Assembly (NCBI GenBank): GCA_002085155.1 | Contig: NASX01000002.1 | Location: forward strand, 123,612 to 187,611 | Reading direction: 5' to 3' | DNA length: 64,000 nt | DNA from: Sorangiineae bacterium NIC37A_2 | Lineage (GTDB): Bacteria; Myxococcota_A; Polyangia; Polyangiales; Polyangiaceae | Shown: in pieces, positions 1 to 11,705 of the stretch | Numbering within the stretch: position 1 is the first letter of the stretch | How the letters are laid out: each line of letters begins with the position of its first letter | Notes under the pieces: generated by a model | What the model saw: only the letters and a program-made list of their open reading frames with translations | Databases searched by the model: none | What the model was told of the DNA's origin: nothing | Made by a program: the position numbers and the translations under genes

Positions 1-2
1 GT

Positions 3-341
3 CTGGACGACGCGCCGGTGGGACGGTGCGCGAAGGAGATCGACAAGACAGTTGCGAGTGAGAAGTGTGCTTTGCCCGAGGACTGTCATCCGGGAGACAT
101 CGCAGATCGCCGGCAAGCGGTGGCCGCCTGTCGTGACCTGTACCAGGCCGCCTGTGAGTGGGGATTTTTCTGCGGCTTCTACCTCTCGGAAGACTCCTGC
201 CGCGTGCAGTTCGAGTTCCAGCAAACCTGCTCGGAAGCGCTCGCGGTGCTCCCGGACGCGGAGAAATGTCTTCGCGCCTACCAGACCCTCGGCTGTTTCG
301 AGCCCCTGCCGGCGGAGTGTCCGGGGATCTTTTTTGAGTGA
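3..341 (+). CDS. Cys-rich protein, 5'-truncated by window edge
   Basis: The reading frame is open from the left edge, so this is the C-terminal part of a longer protein. A GTG at 18 is in frame, but nothing shows it is the start. The visible 112 residues hold 11 cysteines spaced 5-15 residues apart, with a high share of acidic and aromatic residues and no membrane segment. An even number of closely spaced Cys with no CxxCH or obvious metal motif suggests a disulfide-bonded exported protein, as is common for lipoproteins elsewhere in this window. I do not recognise a family, and the N-terminus that would show a signal peptide lies outside the window. Confidence 0.6.
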   Translation: MDDAPVGRCAKEIDKTVASEKCALPEDCHPGDIADRRQAVAACRDLYQAACEWGFFCGFYLSEDSCRVQFEFQQTCSEALAVLPDAEKCLRAYQTLGCFEPLPAECPGIFFE

Positions 342-414
342 TGACAACGCCTGAGCAGCTCCCCGCCCAAGAGAGGGCGGGCGAGCTGCAACTGAATCTC
401 TAGGGCCTTGGGCC

Positions 415-954
415 TCAGAAGGCGCCGCCGACGCTCAGATAAGGCCAGGGGAAAATGAGGGCCGAATCTCCGGCGAAGAGAGCCTGGATGCCGAGGCCCA
501 CACGAAACTGAAAGCCCACGCCGCCGACCGGGTGGAGCCGATAGCCGGCGAAGCCCGTGGCACCGTAAGCGGAGCCCGAGGCAGAACTCGACGTTCCGGC
601 GTTCACCGCGTTCCCTGTCGCGAAGATGAGCGTTGCGCCCGCGCCGGCTTCGAAGCCGTGCGCTCCTTGGCGCAGTCCGACGTAGCTGACTGTGATGGGA
701 ATGGAGAACTGGGTCGCGGAGGCGCTTGTTGATCCGTCTGATGCCGAGACGCTCAGAACACCGATGCCGATCCGGGGCGCGACCACATCGGCGATGATGC
801 GCTCGTAGTTCACCGAGTAGAAAACACCGGGGCCGAGGCCCTCGAGATAGACGGCGTTCTTGGCCATAGGCGCACGCGCGTCTTCGGCCATGGCCAAAGG
901 ACAAAAGGATAGTGATGCGGCGACCGCCGCGACGGATAAGAATACTCGTTTCAT
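415..954 (-). CDS. Small outer-membrane beta-barrel-like protein
   Basis: A 179-residue exported protein. The ATG at 954 is preferred over an in-frame ATG at 972 because a GGGGGAGAG ribosome binding site lies just upstream and the protein then begins with a normal signal peptide (MKR, hydrophobic stretch, cleavage after AMA near residue 23). The rest alternates short hydrophobic strands with Gly/Ser turns and ends in Gly-Gly-Ala-Phe. The C-terminal Phe is typical of outer-membrane barrels recognised by BamA. Length and strand pattern suggest a small 8-strand barrel of unknown function. It is transcribed alone, with a 317-bp gap to the suc operon upstream. Confidence 0.65.
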   Translation of the reverse strand: MKRVFLSVAAVAASLSFCPLAMAEDARAPMAKNAVYLEGLGPGVFYSVNYERIIADVVAPRIGIGVLSVSASDGSTSASATQFSIPITVSYVGLRQGAHGFEAGAGATLIFATGNAVNAGTSSSASGSAYGATGFAGYRLHPVGGVGFQFRVGLGIQALFAGDSALIFPWPYLSVGGAF

Positions 955-1271
955 GAACTCTCCCCCACCCAAGTCTTGGGCAGATACTCTTCGAATTCTA
1001 AGCGATAGTGCCCGGCTGTCAAACTCGGCCAGGGAGAGGCCGAAAGCGCGTCCCCTTCTAGCTCCCAGGAGTCTCTCCGTGAGAGCGCATTCATAGTCTC
1101 CTCACGCGCGCGGACGCCTGCGGTTACTCTGTCCCCGGGCGAGGCTCTTCTCTGCTCCGCTCCGGCGTAGAGCAGAGCAAGAAGCTTGGGTTCGGGAACG
1201 GCTGCCCAAATGGCAAACGGCCGCTTGCCCCTTTCGGAGCGAGCGGCCGCGTGCCATCGGTGAGTCAGCTC
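955..1271. other. Intergenic region without a gene, two hairpins
   Basis: This 317-bp gap holds no credible coding frame. It must carry the promoter of the barrel gene at its left end. Two inverted repeats stand out: CTCTGCTC / GAGCAGAG at 1150-1157 and 1170-1177, and the larger terminator-like stem at 1211-1256. I see no tRNA or recognisable small RNA. Confidence 0.5.
1211..1256 (-). terminator. Likely terminator of the mdh-sucC-sucD operon
   Basis: An inverted repeat lies 16 bp beyond the sucD stop. Inner arms CGGCCGCTTG (1218-1227) and CGAGCGGCCG (1240-1249) pair over 10 positions with one G-U. Outer arms TGGCA (1211-1215) and TGCCA (1252-1256) extend the stem across a 2x2 internal loop. 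There is no long T tract on the minus strand, so it may work with Rho or only stabilise the transcript end. Confidence 0.5.
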
Positions 1272-2165
1272 TCAGAGCAGGCTCTTCAGTGTCACACCGA
1301 GCTCAGCGGGGGTCGGCGCGACCTTCACACCAGCCTTCTCGAGGGCGGCGATCTTCTCAGCGGCAGTTCCCTTACCGCCGCTGATGATGGCGCCAGCGTG
1401 GCCCATGCGCTTGCCGGGAGGAGCGGTGCGTCCGGCAATGAAGCCAGCGACGGGCTTCTTCATGTTCTTCTGGATCCATTCGGCCGCCAGGATCTCAGCG
1501 TTGCCGCCGATTTCACCCATCATGATGACGGCGTCGGTTCCCGGATCTTCATTGAACAGCTTGAGGCAGTCGATGAAGTCCAGTCCCGCGACGGGGTCAC
1601 CGCCGATGCCGATGCAGGTGGACTGACCCAGGCCGAGGGCGGTGAGCTGTCCTACTGCCTCGTAGGTGAGCGTGCCGCTCTTCGAGACAACGCCGATCCG
1701 ACCGGGCTTGTGGATATGTCCGGGCATGATGCCGATCTTGCACGCGCCGGGCGTGATGATGCCGGGGCAGTTCGGACCGATCAGCTTCGCCTTCGAGGTC
1801 TCGAGGGCGCGGCGGACGCGGATCATGTCCATGACCGGGATGCCTTCGGTGATGCAGACGATGAGCTCACAACCGGCGTCCATCGCCTCGAGGATCGCGT
1901 CAGCGGCGCCGAGGGGCGGCACGAAGATGCAGCTCGTGTTGGCGCCAGCCTTCTGGACCGCTTCGGCGACCGTGTCGAAGACCGGCACGCGCACGGTGTC
2001 TCCGCTCGGTCCCTTGGCCTCGAAGATCTCTCCACCACGATTCGGGGTGCAACCGGCGACCACGTCGGTTCCGTAAGCGATGCACTGCGAGGCATGGAAG
2101 GAGCCGGCGGAGCCGGTGATGCCCTGGAAGACTACTTTGGTTTCTTTCCCTACTAGTACGCTCAT
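1272..2165 (-). CDS. sucD: Succinyl-CoA synthetase (ligase) alpha subunit
   Basis: A 297-residue cytosolic alpha subunit of the TCA enzyme that interconverts succinyl-CoA and succinate with nucleotide triphosphate formation. It has the N-terminal CoA-binding Rossmann fold ([10 protein letters not shown] near 12-21), the GPNCPG loop at 130-135, and the catalytic phosphohistidine in [10 protein letters not shown] (His256). Length matches the family (about 290). It lies 21 bp behind sucC, is third in the mdh-sucC-sucD operon, and has a GAAGG ribosome binding site. A hairpin after the stop probably ends the transcript. The identification is secure. Confidence 0.97.
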   Translation of the reverse strand: MSVLVGKETKVVFQGITGSAGSFHASQCIAYGTDVVAGCTPNRGGEIFEAKGPSGDTVRVPVFDTVAEAVQKAGANTSCIFVPPLGAADAILEAMDAGCELIVCITEGIPVMDMIRVRRALETSKAKLIGPNCPGIITPGACKIGIMPGHIHKPGRIGVVSKSGTLTYEAVGQLTALGLGQSTCIGIGGDPVAGLDFIDCLKLFNEDPGTDAVIMMGEIGGNAEILAAEWIQKNMKKPVAGFIAGRTAPPGKRMGHAGAIISGGKGTAAEKIAALEKAGVKVAPTPAELGVTLKSLL

Positions 2166-2186
2166 TTTAGCCTTCGTCCTCGCCGC

Positions 2187-3383
2187 TTACGCATTCTTTA
2201 CGGCTTGCACGATCTTCTGTGCACCGTCGCCCATGTTATCGGCTGCCTGGATGGCGAGGCCGCTCGTCTCCAGGATCTTCTTACCCGCCTCGACGTTCGT
2301 GCCCTCTAGGCGGACCACGAGCGGCACGCGGAGTCCGAGCTCCTTTGTCGCCGCGACCACACCTTCAGCGATCACGTCGCACTTCATGATGCCGCCGAAG
2401 ATGTTCACGAAGATGCCCTTCACCTTGTCGGAGGAGAGGATCATCTTGAACGCCTTGGTGACCTGTTCCTTGTTGGCGCCGCCGCCCACATCCAGGAAGT
2501 TGGCAGGCTCGCCCCCGTAGTGTTTGATGATGTCCATCGTGCTCATCGCGAGCCCTGCGCCGTTGACGAGGCAGCCGATATTGCCGCCGAGGGACACGTA
2601 AGACAGACCGACCTGCTTTGCCTCGAGCTCGACCGGATCTTCCTCGTCCTGATCGCGGAGCGCGGCCCACTCGGGATGACGCGCTTCCGCGTTTTCGTCG
2701 AGGTTCAGCTTGGCGTCGAGGGCGACCACGTCTCCGCTGCCGGTGATGACGAGCGGGTTGATCTCGCAGAGCGAGCAGTCCTCTTTTACGAACAGCTCGC
2801 CGAGCGAGATGAGCGTCTTCACGAACTGGGCCACGGTCTTCTTCGGGTCTGGCGAGCCTTCGCCGACCTTCAGGCCGTACGCGATCTTACGCGCCTGGAA
2901 GGGCGCCAAGCCAAGCAGCGGATCAAGGTGCTCGGTCAAGATTTTTTCAGGGGTCGTCTCAGCAACATGCTCGATCTCGACGCCGCCTTCCGTGGAGGCC
3001 ATCAGGGCAACACGGCGCGACTCACGATCAACCACCATGCCGACGTAAAGCTCACGCTTGATGTCCTGCCCCTGCTCGATGTAGATCCGGCGCACCTTCT
3101 GGCCCTCGGGGCCAGTCTGGTGTGTCACGAGCTGCATGCCGAGGATCTTCTCGGCCTGCTCTTTCGCAGCGGCTACACCCTTGGCGACCTTGACGCCGCC
3201 GCCCTTGCCGCGACCACCCGCGTGGATCTGAGCCTTGACGACGACCACTTCGCTCTTCGTCTCTTCGATGAGACGAGCCGCGGCGGCCTCGGCCTCAGCG
3301 ACCGTAAAGGCCGGGTAACCCTTGGAGATCGGGATCCCGTAGCGGGCGAGGATCTGCTTGCCCTGATATTCGTGAATGTTCAT
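2187..3383 (-). CDS. sucC: Succinyl-CoA synthetase (ligase) beta subunit
   Basis: A 398-residue beta subunit that binds nucleotide through an N-terminal ATP-grasp fold and pairs with SucD. It begins with the family signature [18 protein letters not shown], carries [12 protein letters not shown] (ATP-grasp P-loop-like region, about residues 56-67) and CEINPLVIT (metal/nucleotide site), and ends with the CoA-ligase domain ([10 protein letters not shown] region). Length is normal. Its ribosome binding site (GAGGAA) overlaps the mdh stop codon and only 10 bp separate the two genes, so translation is probably coupled to mdh. Whether it prefers ATP or GTP cannot be read from the sequence. Confidence 0.97.
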   Translation of the reverse strand: MNIHEYQGKQILARYGIPISKGYPAFTVAEAEAAAARLIEETKSEVVVVKAQIHAGGRGKGGGVKVAKGVAAAKEQAEKILGMQLVTHQTGPEGQKVRRIYIEQGQDIKRELYVGMVVDRESRRVALMASTEGGVEIEHVAETTPEKILTEHLDPLLGLAPFQARKIAYGLKVGEGSPDPKKTVAQFVKTLISLGELFVKEDCSLCEINPLVITGSGDVVALDAKLNLDENAEARHPEWAALRDQDEEDPVELEAKQVGLSYVSLGGNIGCLVNGAGLAMSTMDIIKHYGGEPANFLDVGGGANKEQVTKAFKMILSSDKVKGIFVNIFGGIMKCDVIAEGVVAATKELGLRVPLVVRLEGTNVEAGKKILETSGLAIQAADNMGDGAQKIVQAVKNA

Positions 3384-3393
3384 GAGTGATTCC

Positions 3394-4332
3394 TCAGATC
3401 GACTTCTTCACAACGTCGACCACGCTCTGCACGCTCTCGACGCTCTTCTGGAGCATTGCCTTCTCGTCGGCGGTCAATGAAACCTCGACAATCTTCTCGA
3501 CGCCGCCGCCGCCGATCACGGTCGGCACACCCATAAAGAAGCCGGAATAGCCGTACTGGCCGTCGAGGTAAGCGGCTGAAGGCAGAAGGCGCTTCTCGTC
3601 GTTCAGGTACGCCTCAGCCATAGCGATCGCGCTCGCGGCGGGCGCGTAATAGGCGCTCGTGCCCATGAGCTTCACGATCTCGCCGCCACCGGTGCGGGTG
3701 CGCTTGACGATGGCGTCGAGGGTCTCAGCATCGACGAACTGGCTGACGGGGACGCCGTTGATGGTGCAGGCAGAGAGCACCGGGACCATGTCGTCGCCGT
3801 GTCCGCCGAGCACCATCGTGCGCAGGTCCTTCACGCTGGCGTCCGCCGCGCGCGCGAGGAAGAGGGAGAAACGGGCGCTGTCGAGCACCCCGGCCATACC
3901 GGCGACCATGCTCTTCGGGAAGCCGGTGACGCGGTGGTACTCGTAGACCATGGCGTCGAGGGGGTTCGAGATGATGATCGAGAAGGCATTCGGACAGTAC
4001 TTCTTTGCGTTCTCGGCGACGTCGCGGATGATCGGCAGGTTGATCCCGACCAAGTCGTCGCGGCTCTGACCGGGCTTACGGGGGACACCTGCGGTCACAA
4101 TCAGCACATCAGCCCCTGCGACGTCTTCCCAGGACGAGGTCCCGATCACTCGCGCGTCCGATCCGCTCAGCGTGCTCGCCTGCTCGAGGTCGAGGGCCTT
4201 GCCCTTGGCGAACTCTTCCTTGGCCTTGATGTCAAAGAGGACGACATCGCCGAGCTGCTTCGTCATCGCCAGGTTCGCGAGCTCGCCGCCGATGTTGCCC
4301 GCGCCGATCAGACCAATCTTCTTCCGCTTCAT
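3394..4332 (-). CDS. mdh: Malate dehydrogenase (LDH-like type)
   Basis: A 312-residue NAD-dependent malate dehydrogenase, first gene of the mdh-sucC-sucD operon. The frame is open 204 bp further upstream, but the ATG at 4332 has a GGAGAAGAG ribosome binding site and starts directly with the family's [16 protein letters not shown]. Visible residues: NAD-binding GAGNIGG (10-16), Asp34 at the end of beta-2 (selects NAD over NADP), substrate arginines Arg85, Arg91 and Arg154, and the catalytic pair Asp151/His178 (in GGHGD). This is the LDH-like MDH clade of about 310 residues. Clustering with sucCD groups consecutive TCA steps under one promoter. Confidence 0.96.
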   Translation of the reverse strand: MKRKKIGLIGAGNIGGELANLAMTKQLGDVVLFDIKAKEEFAKGKALDLEQASTLSGSDARVIGTSSWEDVAGADVLIVTAGVPRKPGQSRDDLVGINLPIIRDVAENAKKYCPNAFSIIISNPLDAMVYEYHRVTGFPKSMVAGMAGVLDSARFSLFLARAADASVKDLRTMVLGGHGDDMVPVLSACTINGVPVSQFVDAETLDAIVKRTRTGGGEIVKLMGTSAYYAPAASAIAMAEAYLNDEKRLLPSAAYLDGQYGYSGFFMGVPTVIGGGGVEKIVEVSLTADEKAMLQKSVESVQSVVDVVKKSI

Positions 4333-4511
4333 AGTGCTCTTCTCCGAAATTTTTGGGCCAGATAGGCCCCTGAGCGGTCCGCGTAGATCACCTTGGGCAT
4401 GAGGGCAACCTGGCGGCGGGGGTGCTTTATGAAGCGGGAGGACGAAACCTGGCGTATGTGCGTTCGCCCGGCCCCCGCTTGAGGGAAGGCCGAGCGAAGC
4501 TTGTATGTGCG

Positions 4512-5069
4512 TCAGGAGTCGACCTTGGTATGACAACCGAAACAGCCGAAACCTTGGTGCGTCTCGGGATCGTAGACAGGCTCACCGAGCAGCTTGGCCA
4601 TCGTCGGCACCACGTGCTCCATCATGAACTTCGTTCCGTTCGGGTGCTCCTTCAGCTCATCAGCGAAGCCATCGGAAGGATCGAGCTTCAAGAGCTCGGG
4701 GCTCGGCATCTCGAAGTTTCCTTGAGCTGCGCGTGAGCCATGACAGGTCTTACAGCTGAAGTCTTTCGCGCTCTTGCGGTTGTGCTCTTCGAACAAAGCT
4801 TTCATCTCCGGGAGCACGACATTCTTCATGAGACTCATCCGTTCGCCGGGCGTCATGTCGTGGAACGCCTTTCGCTTGGCGGCGGGCGCTTCGCCTGTGC
4901 TCTCCTCTCCGACGCGCTCTGCGGTCACGGAGGGCAACGGCTCCTTCCCCTCGGGTTCGGCTGAGGTCTCACTCGGCGTCGTCGCCCGATCTCCGGGGGT
5001 GACAGTGCAGCCGAGCGCTGCGCCCAGGGCGATGGCGAGCGAACCGAGAACGATAGCGGATTTTTTCAT
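4512..5069 (-). CDS. Diheme c-type cytochrome lipoprotein
   Basis: A 185-residue lipoprotein. The signal peptide ends in LGAALGC (lipidated Cys21), followed by a 45-residue acidic, Pro/Thr-rich linker. The folded part has two heme-binding CxxCH motifs, CKTCH (106-110) and CFGCH (176-180), so it should carry two covalently bound hemes and sit on a membrane facing the periplasm or outside. Between the hemes is an amphipathic segment with several Met, possible axial ligands. It lies upstream of mdh on the same strand but 179 bp away, so it is probably separately expressed. The electron-transfer partner is unknown; nothing in the neighbourhood is an obvious oxidase or reductase. Confidence 0.85.
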   Translation of the reverse strand: MKKSAIVLGSLAIALGAALGCTVTPGDRATTPSETSAEPEGKEPLPSVTAERVGEESTGEAPAAKRKAFHDMTPGERMSLMKNVVLPEMKALFEEHNRKSAKDFSCKTCHGSRAAQGNFEMPSPELLKLDPSDGFADELKEHPNGTKFMMEHVVPTMAKLLGEPVYDPETHQGFGCFGCHTKVDS

Positions 5070-5094
5070 GGGCAGATGATCTGCCTAGCTTTAT

Positions 5095-6171
5095 CTAACT
5101 GTCAAACCGATCCGAGGTCGGTCCGAAGGCGCCGAAGGCCTTCGCCAGGACTCGCGCGGCTCGTGCACCTTTTTCGGAGCGAGGCCGATAGATCTCATCA
5201 CGGCCGTCCAGGGGCCCCATGGGGGCTACTCCGTCTGCCAGACCCAGCACCTCATCGAGGGCAGCCCCGAAGCTGGCCATATCCGGATAGCGATCTTCTG
5301 GGTTCTTTCGCGTCGCCTTGTAAATCACGGCCTCGAGTCCGGGTAAGAGCTCATCGACGAGCCAGCTCGCCGGCGGAACGGGACTGAAGAGTTGGTGACG
5401 GACGAGATCTTTGGTGTCGGGGGCGTCGAAGGGGAGCTGGCCGGTGACCATGCGGAACAGCATCATGCCGAGGGAGTAGATATCGGTTCGTTCGTCGACA
5501 GGCTCGACCAAGATCTGTTCGGGTGCCATGTATTGCACGGTCCCGAGGATGCTCATCGACTGTTCGTCGTAGGTCTCGCTCGAGAGCTGCGCCATGCCGA
5601 AGTCGAGGACTTTGACGTGGCTCGGCTCATCAATCGGTCCGACGAGGAAGATGTTGTCGGGCTTGAGGTCTCGGTGGACCACACCAGCGGCGTGCACTGC
5701 TTCCAGAGCGGTCGCGACTTCACGCATGAGCCGGACCGCGAGCTCGGCGTCGACGAACTGATGGCGCTTGAGGTGGTCCCCGAGAGACTCCCCTTGAAGC
5801 GGCTCGAGGACGAGATAGGGCGGTTCGTCCGGCGGCTCCTCGATCGCGAGGATCTTGATGACCGCTGGGTGAGAGATCAGTCGGAGCGCTTCGGCCTCGA
5901 GCAGAAAACGCTCATGGAGCTCCCGGTTCCGGGCGATGTCCGGGCGAAGGCGCTTGACCACCACGAGCTCGGAGGTCTCATTGTCCCTGGTCAAAAAAAC
6001 GTCCGCTGTGCCGCCGCGTCCCACCAAACCTTTGACGGTGAAGCGACCGCCGATGACCTCTTCTTCCGGCTGAACCGGGAGCAAAGAGTAACCTCGAAGG
6101 GAACCCCCACGGGAAGGCGGAGAAGAATGCATGTTCAGGCCAGGCAGATCGCTACCGAGACCATGGTCCAT
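5095..6171 (-). CDS. Hanks-type serine/threonine protein kinase
   Basis: A 358-residue soluble kinase. The glycine loop GRGGTADVF lies at 51-59, the ATP-binding lysine is Lys73, the catalytic loop HRDLKPDN is at 166-173 (base Asp168), the DFG metal site at 190-192 and APE at 216-218. All catalytic residues are present, so it should be active. No transmembrane segment, PASTA repeat or other sensor follows the kinase domain; the C-terminal 70 residues are basic and of unknown function. The start is uncertain: ATG at 6171 or at 6132, neither with a good ribosome binding site. It runs with the cytochrome lipoprotein (25 bp apart) and diverges from fabF. Confidence 0.92.
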   Translation of the reverse strand: MDHGLGSDLPGLNMHSSPPSRGGSLRGYSLLPVQPEEEVIGGRFTVKGLVGRGGTADVFLTRDNETSELVVVKRLRPDIARNRELHERFLLEAEALRLISHPAVIKILAIEEPPDEPPYLVLEPLQGESLGDHLKRHQFVDAELAVRLMREVATALEAVHAAGVVHRDLKPDNIFLVGPIDEPSHVKVLDFGMAQLSSETYDEQSMSILGTVQYMAPEQILVEPVDERTDIYSLGMMLFRMVTGQLPFDAPDTKDLVRHQLFSPVPPASWLVDELLPGLEAVIYKATRKNPEDRYPDMASFGAALDEVLGLADGVAPMGPLDGRDEIYRPRSEKGARAARVLAKAFGAFGPTSDRFDS

Positions 6172-6412
6172 CTAACTTGCGCCGATATCAAAATTCGTCT
6201 GCAAGGACCAAGAATTTAGCATTTTTCCGGCCGAGGGTCTCCTGACCTGCTCCAAAGGGGGCGCTTGTGTGTTTGAAGGAGCCCCCCGGAACCCGCCGAG
6301 TCTTCTCGGCGCAAGAGCCAGCTGCTAGAGGAGCAGCCTCGCCGACCGCGACTCGCGGAGAAGCGCCGGCCCTTCGCCTCCGAGGATCTTCCTCGGGAGC
6401 GTCTCGGAGTGA

Positions 6413-7657
6413 ATGAGCATGCGCAGAGTTGTTGTGACTGGAATTGGGGCGGTGTCGCCCGTTGGCCTCGACGTCGCGTCCTCCTGGGAGTCCGTGATTC
6501 ATGGACGGAGCGGCGTCGCCCGCATCACCCGCTTCGACCCGACTGACTATGCGGCGCAGATCGCCGCCGAGGTGAAGGGCTTCGATCCGACGAACTTCAT
6601 CGAGAAGAAGCGGATCAAGGAGATGGATACCTTCATCCACTACGCGATTGCGGCGGCGGATGAGGCCGTGAAGAGCTCGGGTATCAACGAGAGCTCGATC
6701 GACAAAGAGCTCATCGGGACCATCATCGGTGTCGGCCTCGGCGGCCTTCCGTTCCTCGAGCAGATGGGGCGAGTGCTGGTCGAGAAGGGCTCGAAGAAGA
6801 TGTCGCCCTATTTCATCCCGGCGGTGATCTCGAACTTGGCTCCCGGCCAGCTGAGCATGCGCTACGGCTACAAGGGCTCGAGTTTCACGACCACGAGCGC
6901 CTGTGCTTCGGGGGCCCACGCGATCGGTGAAGCGGCGCGGGCGATCCGTCTCGGAGAGCTCGATGCCTGTCTCGTGGGCGGCGCGGAAGCGACCGTTACG
7001 GGCCTCGGCATTGGCGGTTTCGCCCAGATGCGAGCGCTTTCGACGCGCAATGATGAGCCAGAAAAGGCGAGCCGCCCCTGGGACCAGGATCGCGATGGGT
7101 TCGTCATGGGCGAAGGAGCGGCGATGCTGGTGCTCGAAGAGTACGAGGCGGCGCGCAAGCGCGGCGCGAAGATCTACGCGGAGGTCGCTGGCTACGGCAC
7201 GACGGCTGACGCCTATCACATGACCTCACCGTCGCCGGAAGGTGAAGGGGCCCAGCGTTCAATGAAGATGGCGCTCCGGGGCGCCAAGCTGAACCCGTCG
7301 GACATCGGTTACGTGAACGCTCATGCGACCTCGACGGGCGTCGGGGACATCAATGAGCTCCTGGCGGCGCGAGCGGTGTTCGGTTCTCACGCGACGGATG
7401 GCCTCGCGGTGTCGAGCACGAAGTCCATGACCGGCCACTTGCTTGGCGCCGCGGGCGCCCTCGAGAGCGTCTTCTGCATTTGTGCACTGGAGAGCGGAAT
7501 TCTGCCCCCGACGATCAACCTCGACCGCCCGATCGAAGAGGCAGCTGGCATGAACCTCATTCCTCATCGCGCTCTCGAGCGCCGGGTGAATGCGGTGATG
7601 AACAACTCCTTTGGCTTCGGTGGCACGAACGCCACCGTCATTTTCACGCGGGTCTAA
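6413..7657 (+). CDS. fabF: 3-oxoacyl-ACP synthase II (KAS II)
   Basis: A 414-residue condensing enzyme of fatty-acid elongation that joins malonyl-ACP to acyl-ACP. The catalytic triad is intact: nucleophile Cys164 in TTTSACASGAHA, His304 in NAHATSTGVGD and His342 in KSMTGHLLGAAGA, with Lys337. Length matches FabF (about 412). The ATG at 6413 follows a GGAG ribosome binding site. Unlike the usual fab cluster there is no acpP or fabG beside it; it stands alone between a divergent kinase and a convergent barrel gene. It could serve a dedicated lipid pathway, but the sequence looks like ordinary housekeeping FabF. Confidence 0.95.
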   Translation: MSMRRVVVTGIGAVSPVGLDVASSWESVIHGRSGVARITRFDPTDYAAQIAAEVKGFDPTNFIEKKRIKEMDTFIHYAIAAADEAVKSSGINESSIDKELIGTIIGVGLGGLPFLEQMGRVLVEKGSKKMSPYFIPAVISNLAPGQLSMRYGYKGSSFTTTSACASGAHAIGEAARAIRLGELDACLVGGAEATVTGLGIGGFAQMRALSTRNDEPEKASRPWDQDRDGFVMGEGAAMLVLEEYEAARKRGAKIYAEVAGYGTTADAYHMTSPSPEGEGAQRSMKMALRGAKLNPSDIGYVNAHATSTGVGDINELLAARAVFGSHATDGLAVSSTKSMTGHLLGAAGALESVFCICALESGILPPTINLDRPIEEAAGMNLIPHRALERRVNAVMNNSFGFGGTNATVIFTRV

Positions 7658-7658
7658 A

Positions 7659-7701
7659 GGACCGCTCCCGCAAAAAGGGGGAACCCGCTCAAGAGCGGTC
7701 C
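7659..7701 (+). terminator. Hairpin after fabF
   Basis: GGACCGCTC (7659-7667) and GAGCGGTCC (7693-7701) form a perfect 9-bp stem with a 25-nt loop between the converging fabF and barrel genes. There is no T tract, so termination activity is inferred only from position. Confidence 0.4.
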
Positions 7702-7726
7702 CTGAGCGTGGACCTGAGGTCTCCTG

Positions 7727-8455
7727 TCAAAAGAGGCTCGCGCCGCCAGCGGCGCGGGCTTCGCGTTCTTCAGGCTTCGGGACGACTCCGTAGAGCGACA
7801 AGCGGAACCCGAGCAGGACATGATCGGTGTTCATGCTTTGGCTGAAGGAGTGCAGGTACGAGAGGCTCGGGCCTGCTGAAAAGTGCCAGAACCGGAGCGG
7901 TTCGTAGAAGACGCTGACCCCGAGCGAGGACATGGAGCCACCGTCAGCGAGGGGCTTCTGGTCGTTGCCGCGGTCGGGATCGAGCAAGTAGCCGACCCCG
8001 AGTCCGCCCTCGAGGGCGATGCCCAGGTCTTGCCAGGTTCCGCCTCGGTAGAAGAGGGGGAAACCCTCTACGTGGAGGATGAACGAGGGATTGGCGGCGA
8101 TGGGATTGCCGGTCAGGGTCGCGGTGGAGCTGAAACCGAGGCCGACGCTGAGCCAATCCCGGAGGGCTCCGCCGAGCCAGAGGGTGAAGTTGTTGCCGAG
8201 CTCGAAGCCAGTGCTCTGTCGATTGTCGGGATCGGAGATGGAAGCGACGGTGTTTTCGAACCCTGTGGCGTGGCTGAGGCCGAAGCTCGAGCTCATGGCC
8301 ATCGCGAAGCCGTCCCGCCGGACGCTGGGCGCAGGCTCATAACTGACAGCGTTATCGTCTCCGCCGACGGTCCCTCCTGGAGGAGCCGCAGCCGCCCCGC
8401 CTGCTGAGCTCAGGATCAACAGGGGAAGCGCTCGTCCGAAGGCTCGCACGCTCAT
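7727..8455 (-). CDS. Predicted outer-membrane beta-barrel protein
   Basis: A 242-residue exported protein with a signal peptide (Arg, hydrophobic core, cleavage after AAA near residue 24). After a short acidic linker the sequence is a run of amphipathic strands separated by Gly/Asn/Asp turns, for example FTLWLGGALRDWLSVGLGF and WHFSAGPSLSYLH. That is the pattern of a small outer-membrane barrel. A charged tail after the last strand ends in Ser-Leu-Phe. I do not recognise a specific family. It faces fabF tail-to-tail; the next gene upstream on this strand ends 76 bp away. Confidence 0.6.
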   Translation of the reverse strand: MSVRAFGRALPLLILSSAGGAAAAPPGGTVGGDDNAVSYEPAPSVRRDGFAMAMSSSFGLSHATGFENTVASISDPDNRQSTGFELGNNFTLWLGGALRDWLSVGLGFSSTATLTGNPIAANPSFILHVEGFPLFYRGGTWQDLGIALEGGLGVGYLLDPDRGNDQKPLADGGSMSSLGVSVFYEPLRFWHFSAGPSLSYLHSFSQSMNTDHVLLGFRLSLYGVVPKPEEREARAAGGASLF

Positions 8456-8480
8456 AACCGCCGGCTAGCATGCCCGGGGG

Positions 8481-8505
8481 CCCTGAGCCAAGGGACAGCT
8501 CAGGG
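8481..8505 (-). terminator. Hairpin downstream of the CmoA-like gene
   Basis: CCCTGAGC (8481-8488) and GCTCAGGG (8498-8505) form a perfect 8-bp stem 26 bp beyond the CmoA-like stop and before the barrel gene. It lacks a T tract, so it is a weak terminator candidate. Confidence 0.35.
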
Positions 8506-8531
8506 GAGACACACGAGCACGTGGCGGTCGC

Positions 8532-9283
8532 TCAAACCCAGGCGATCCAGGCGTGGAAGCAGAGGCTCGAGAACAAGGGTTCAATCCTCTGGAAGCCGAC
8601 GCTCGCGAGCGCGCGTAGGTTTTCGTCGACGGTCCACGGGAACAGGACTCCCGAAAGACTCCGTTCTTTGGCCAGGATCTCAGCCTGGGAGAAGCCTTGG
8701 GCGCGCTTGAAGGCGTGGTACTCGGCGCGCGCCCGAGCTTCTTCAAGAGGGTCTTTTTCGCGCACTTTCTCGGCGAGGAGAAGAGAGCCTCCGGGGAGGA
8801 GGGCTTCTCGAATTTTTCGAAGCAGCGCCCAGCGCTGGTCCTCTGGGATGAACTGGAGGACGTAGAGAGCAAACACCCCGTCCCAGCGTCCAAGATCGAA
8901 CTGCGCAAGGTCAGCGCAAACGTAGTGACCAGTGGGATCGAGGCGGTACGCTTCTTCGATCATCCCGGGTTCCCGGTCGACACCCACAACTTCGGCGTTC
9001 GGGTAAGCGCTTCGCAGCTTTTGGGTCAGGGTGCCCGTCGAGCAACCGAGATCGAGGAGTCGCCCAGCCTGAGGCAGGGTCCGCGCATGCTCGAGGCACT
9101 TCGCGTGGAGCTCGTCGTATCCAGGGATCGAGCGGCGCACGTGGCGATTGAACACGCGCGGTAGGCCCTCCCCGAACGTCCACTTCCCGGGCGCGCGAGT
9201 GATCCCATCGCCCACCGGGGAAGCAGAGGAGTCCGCGCGCGCACAGCGCGCGCGGACTTGGTCGAGAGACTCGCTCGACTCCA

Positions 9284-9284
<1 letters not shown>
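8532..9284 (-). CDS. cmoA: CmoA-like carboxy-SAM synthase / class I methyltransferase
   Basis: A 250-residue class I SAM-dependent enzyme. Motif I is DLGCSTGTL (78-86). The N-terminal KWTFGEGLPRVFNRHVRRS plus IPGY (34-55), the LQFIPE segment (143-148), the LLPGGSLLLAEK strand, and FKRAQGFSQAEILAKERS (192-209) match the order and spacing of Escherichia coli CmoA. CmoA makes carboxy-SAM for cmo5U34 wobble modification of tRNA; Arg208 sits where CmoA has its carboxylate-binding arginine. The start codon overlaps the icd stop by one base (TGATG), implying translational coupling. CmoB is not in the window. A related methyltransferase of other function remains possible. Confidence 0.7.
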
Positions 9285-11647
<2,363 letters not shown>

Positions 11648-11705
11648 TTACGAATGTGAAACATTTCCGCGCGCTTCGATTTGACCAGTTCAGGGAACTC
11701 AGAAT

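Noticed and set aside
4333..4536. 68-codon N-terminal extension of malate dehydrogenase
   Set aside because: The extension is Pro/Gly-rich and non-homologous; ATG 4332 has a good ribosome binding site and begins at the family N-terminus.
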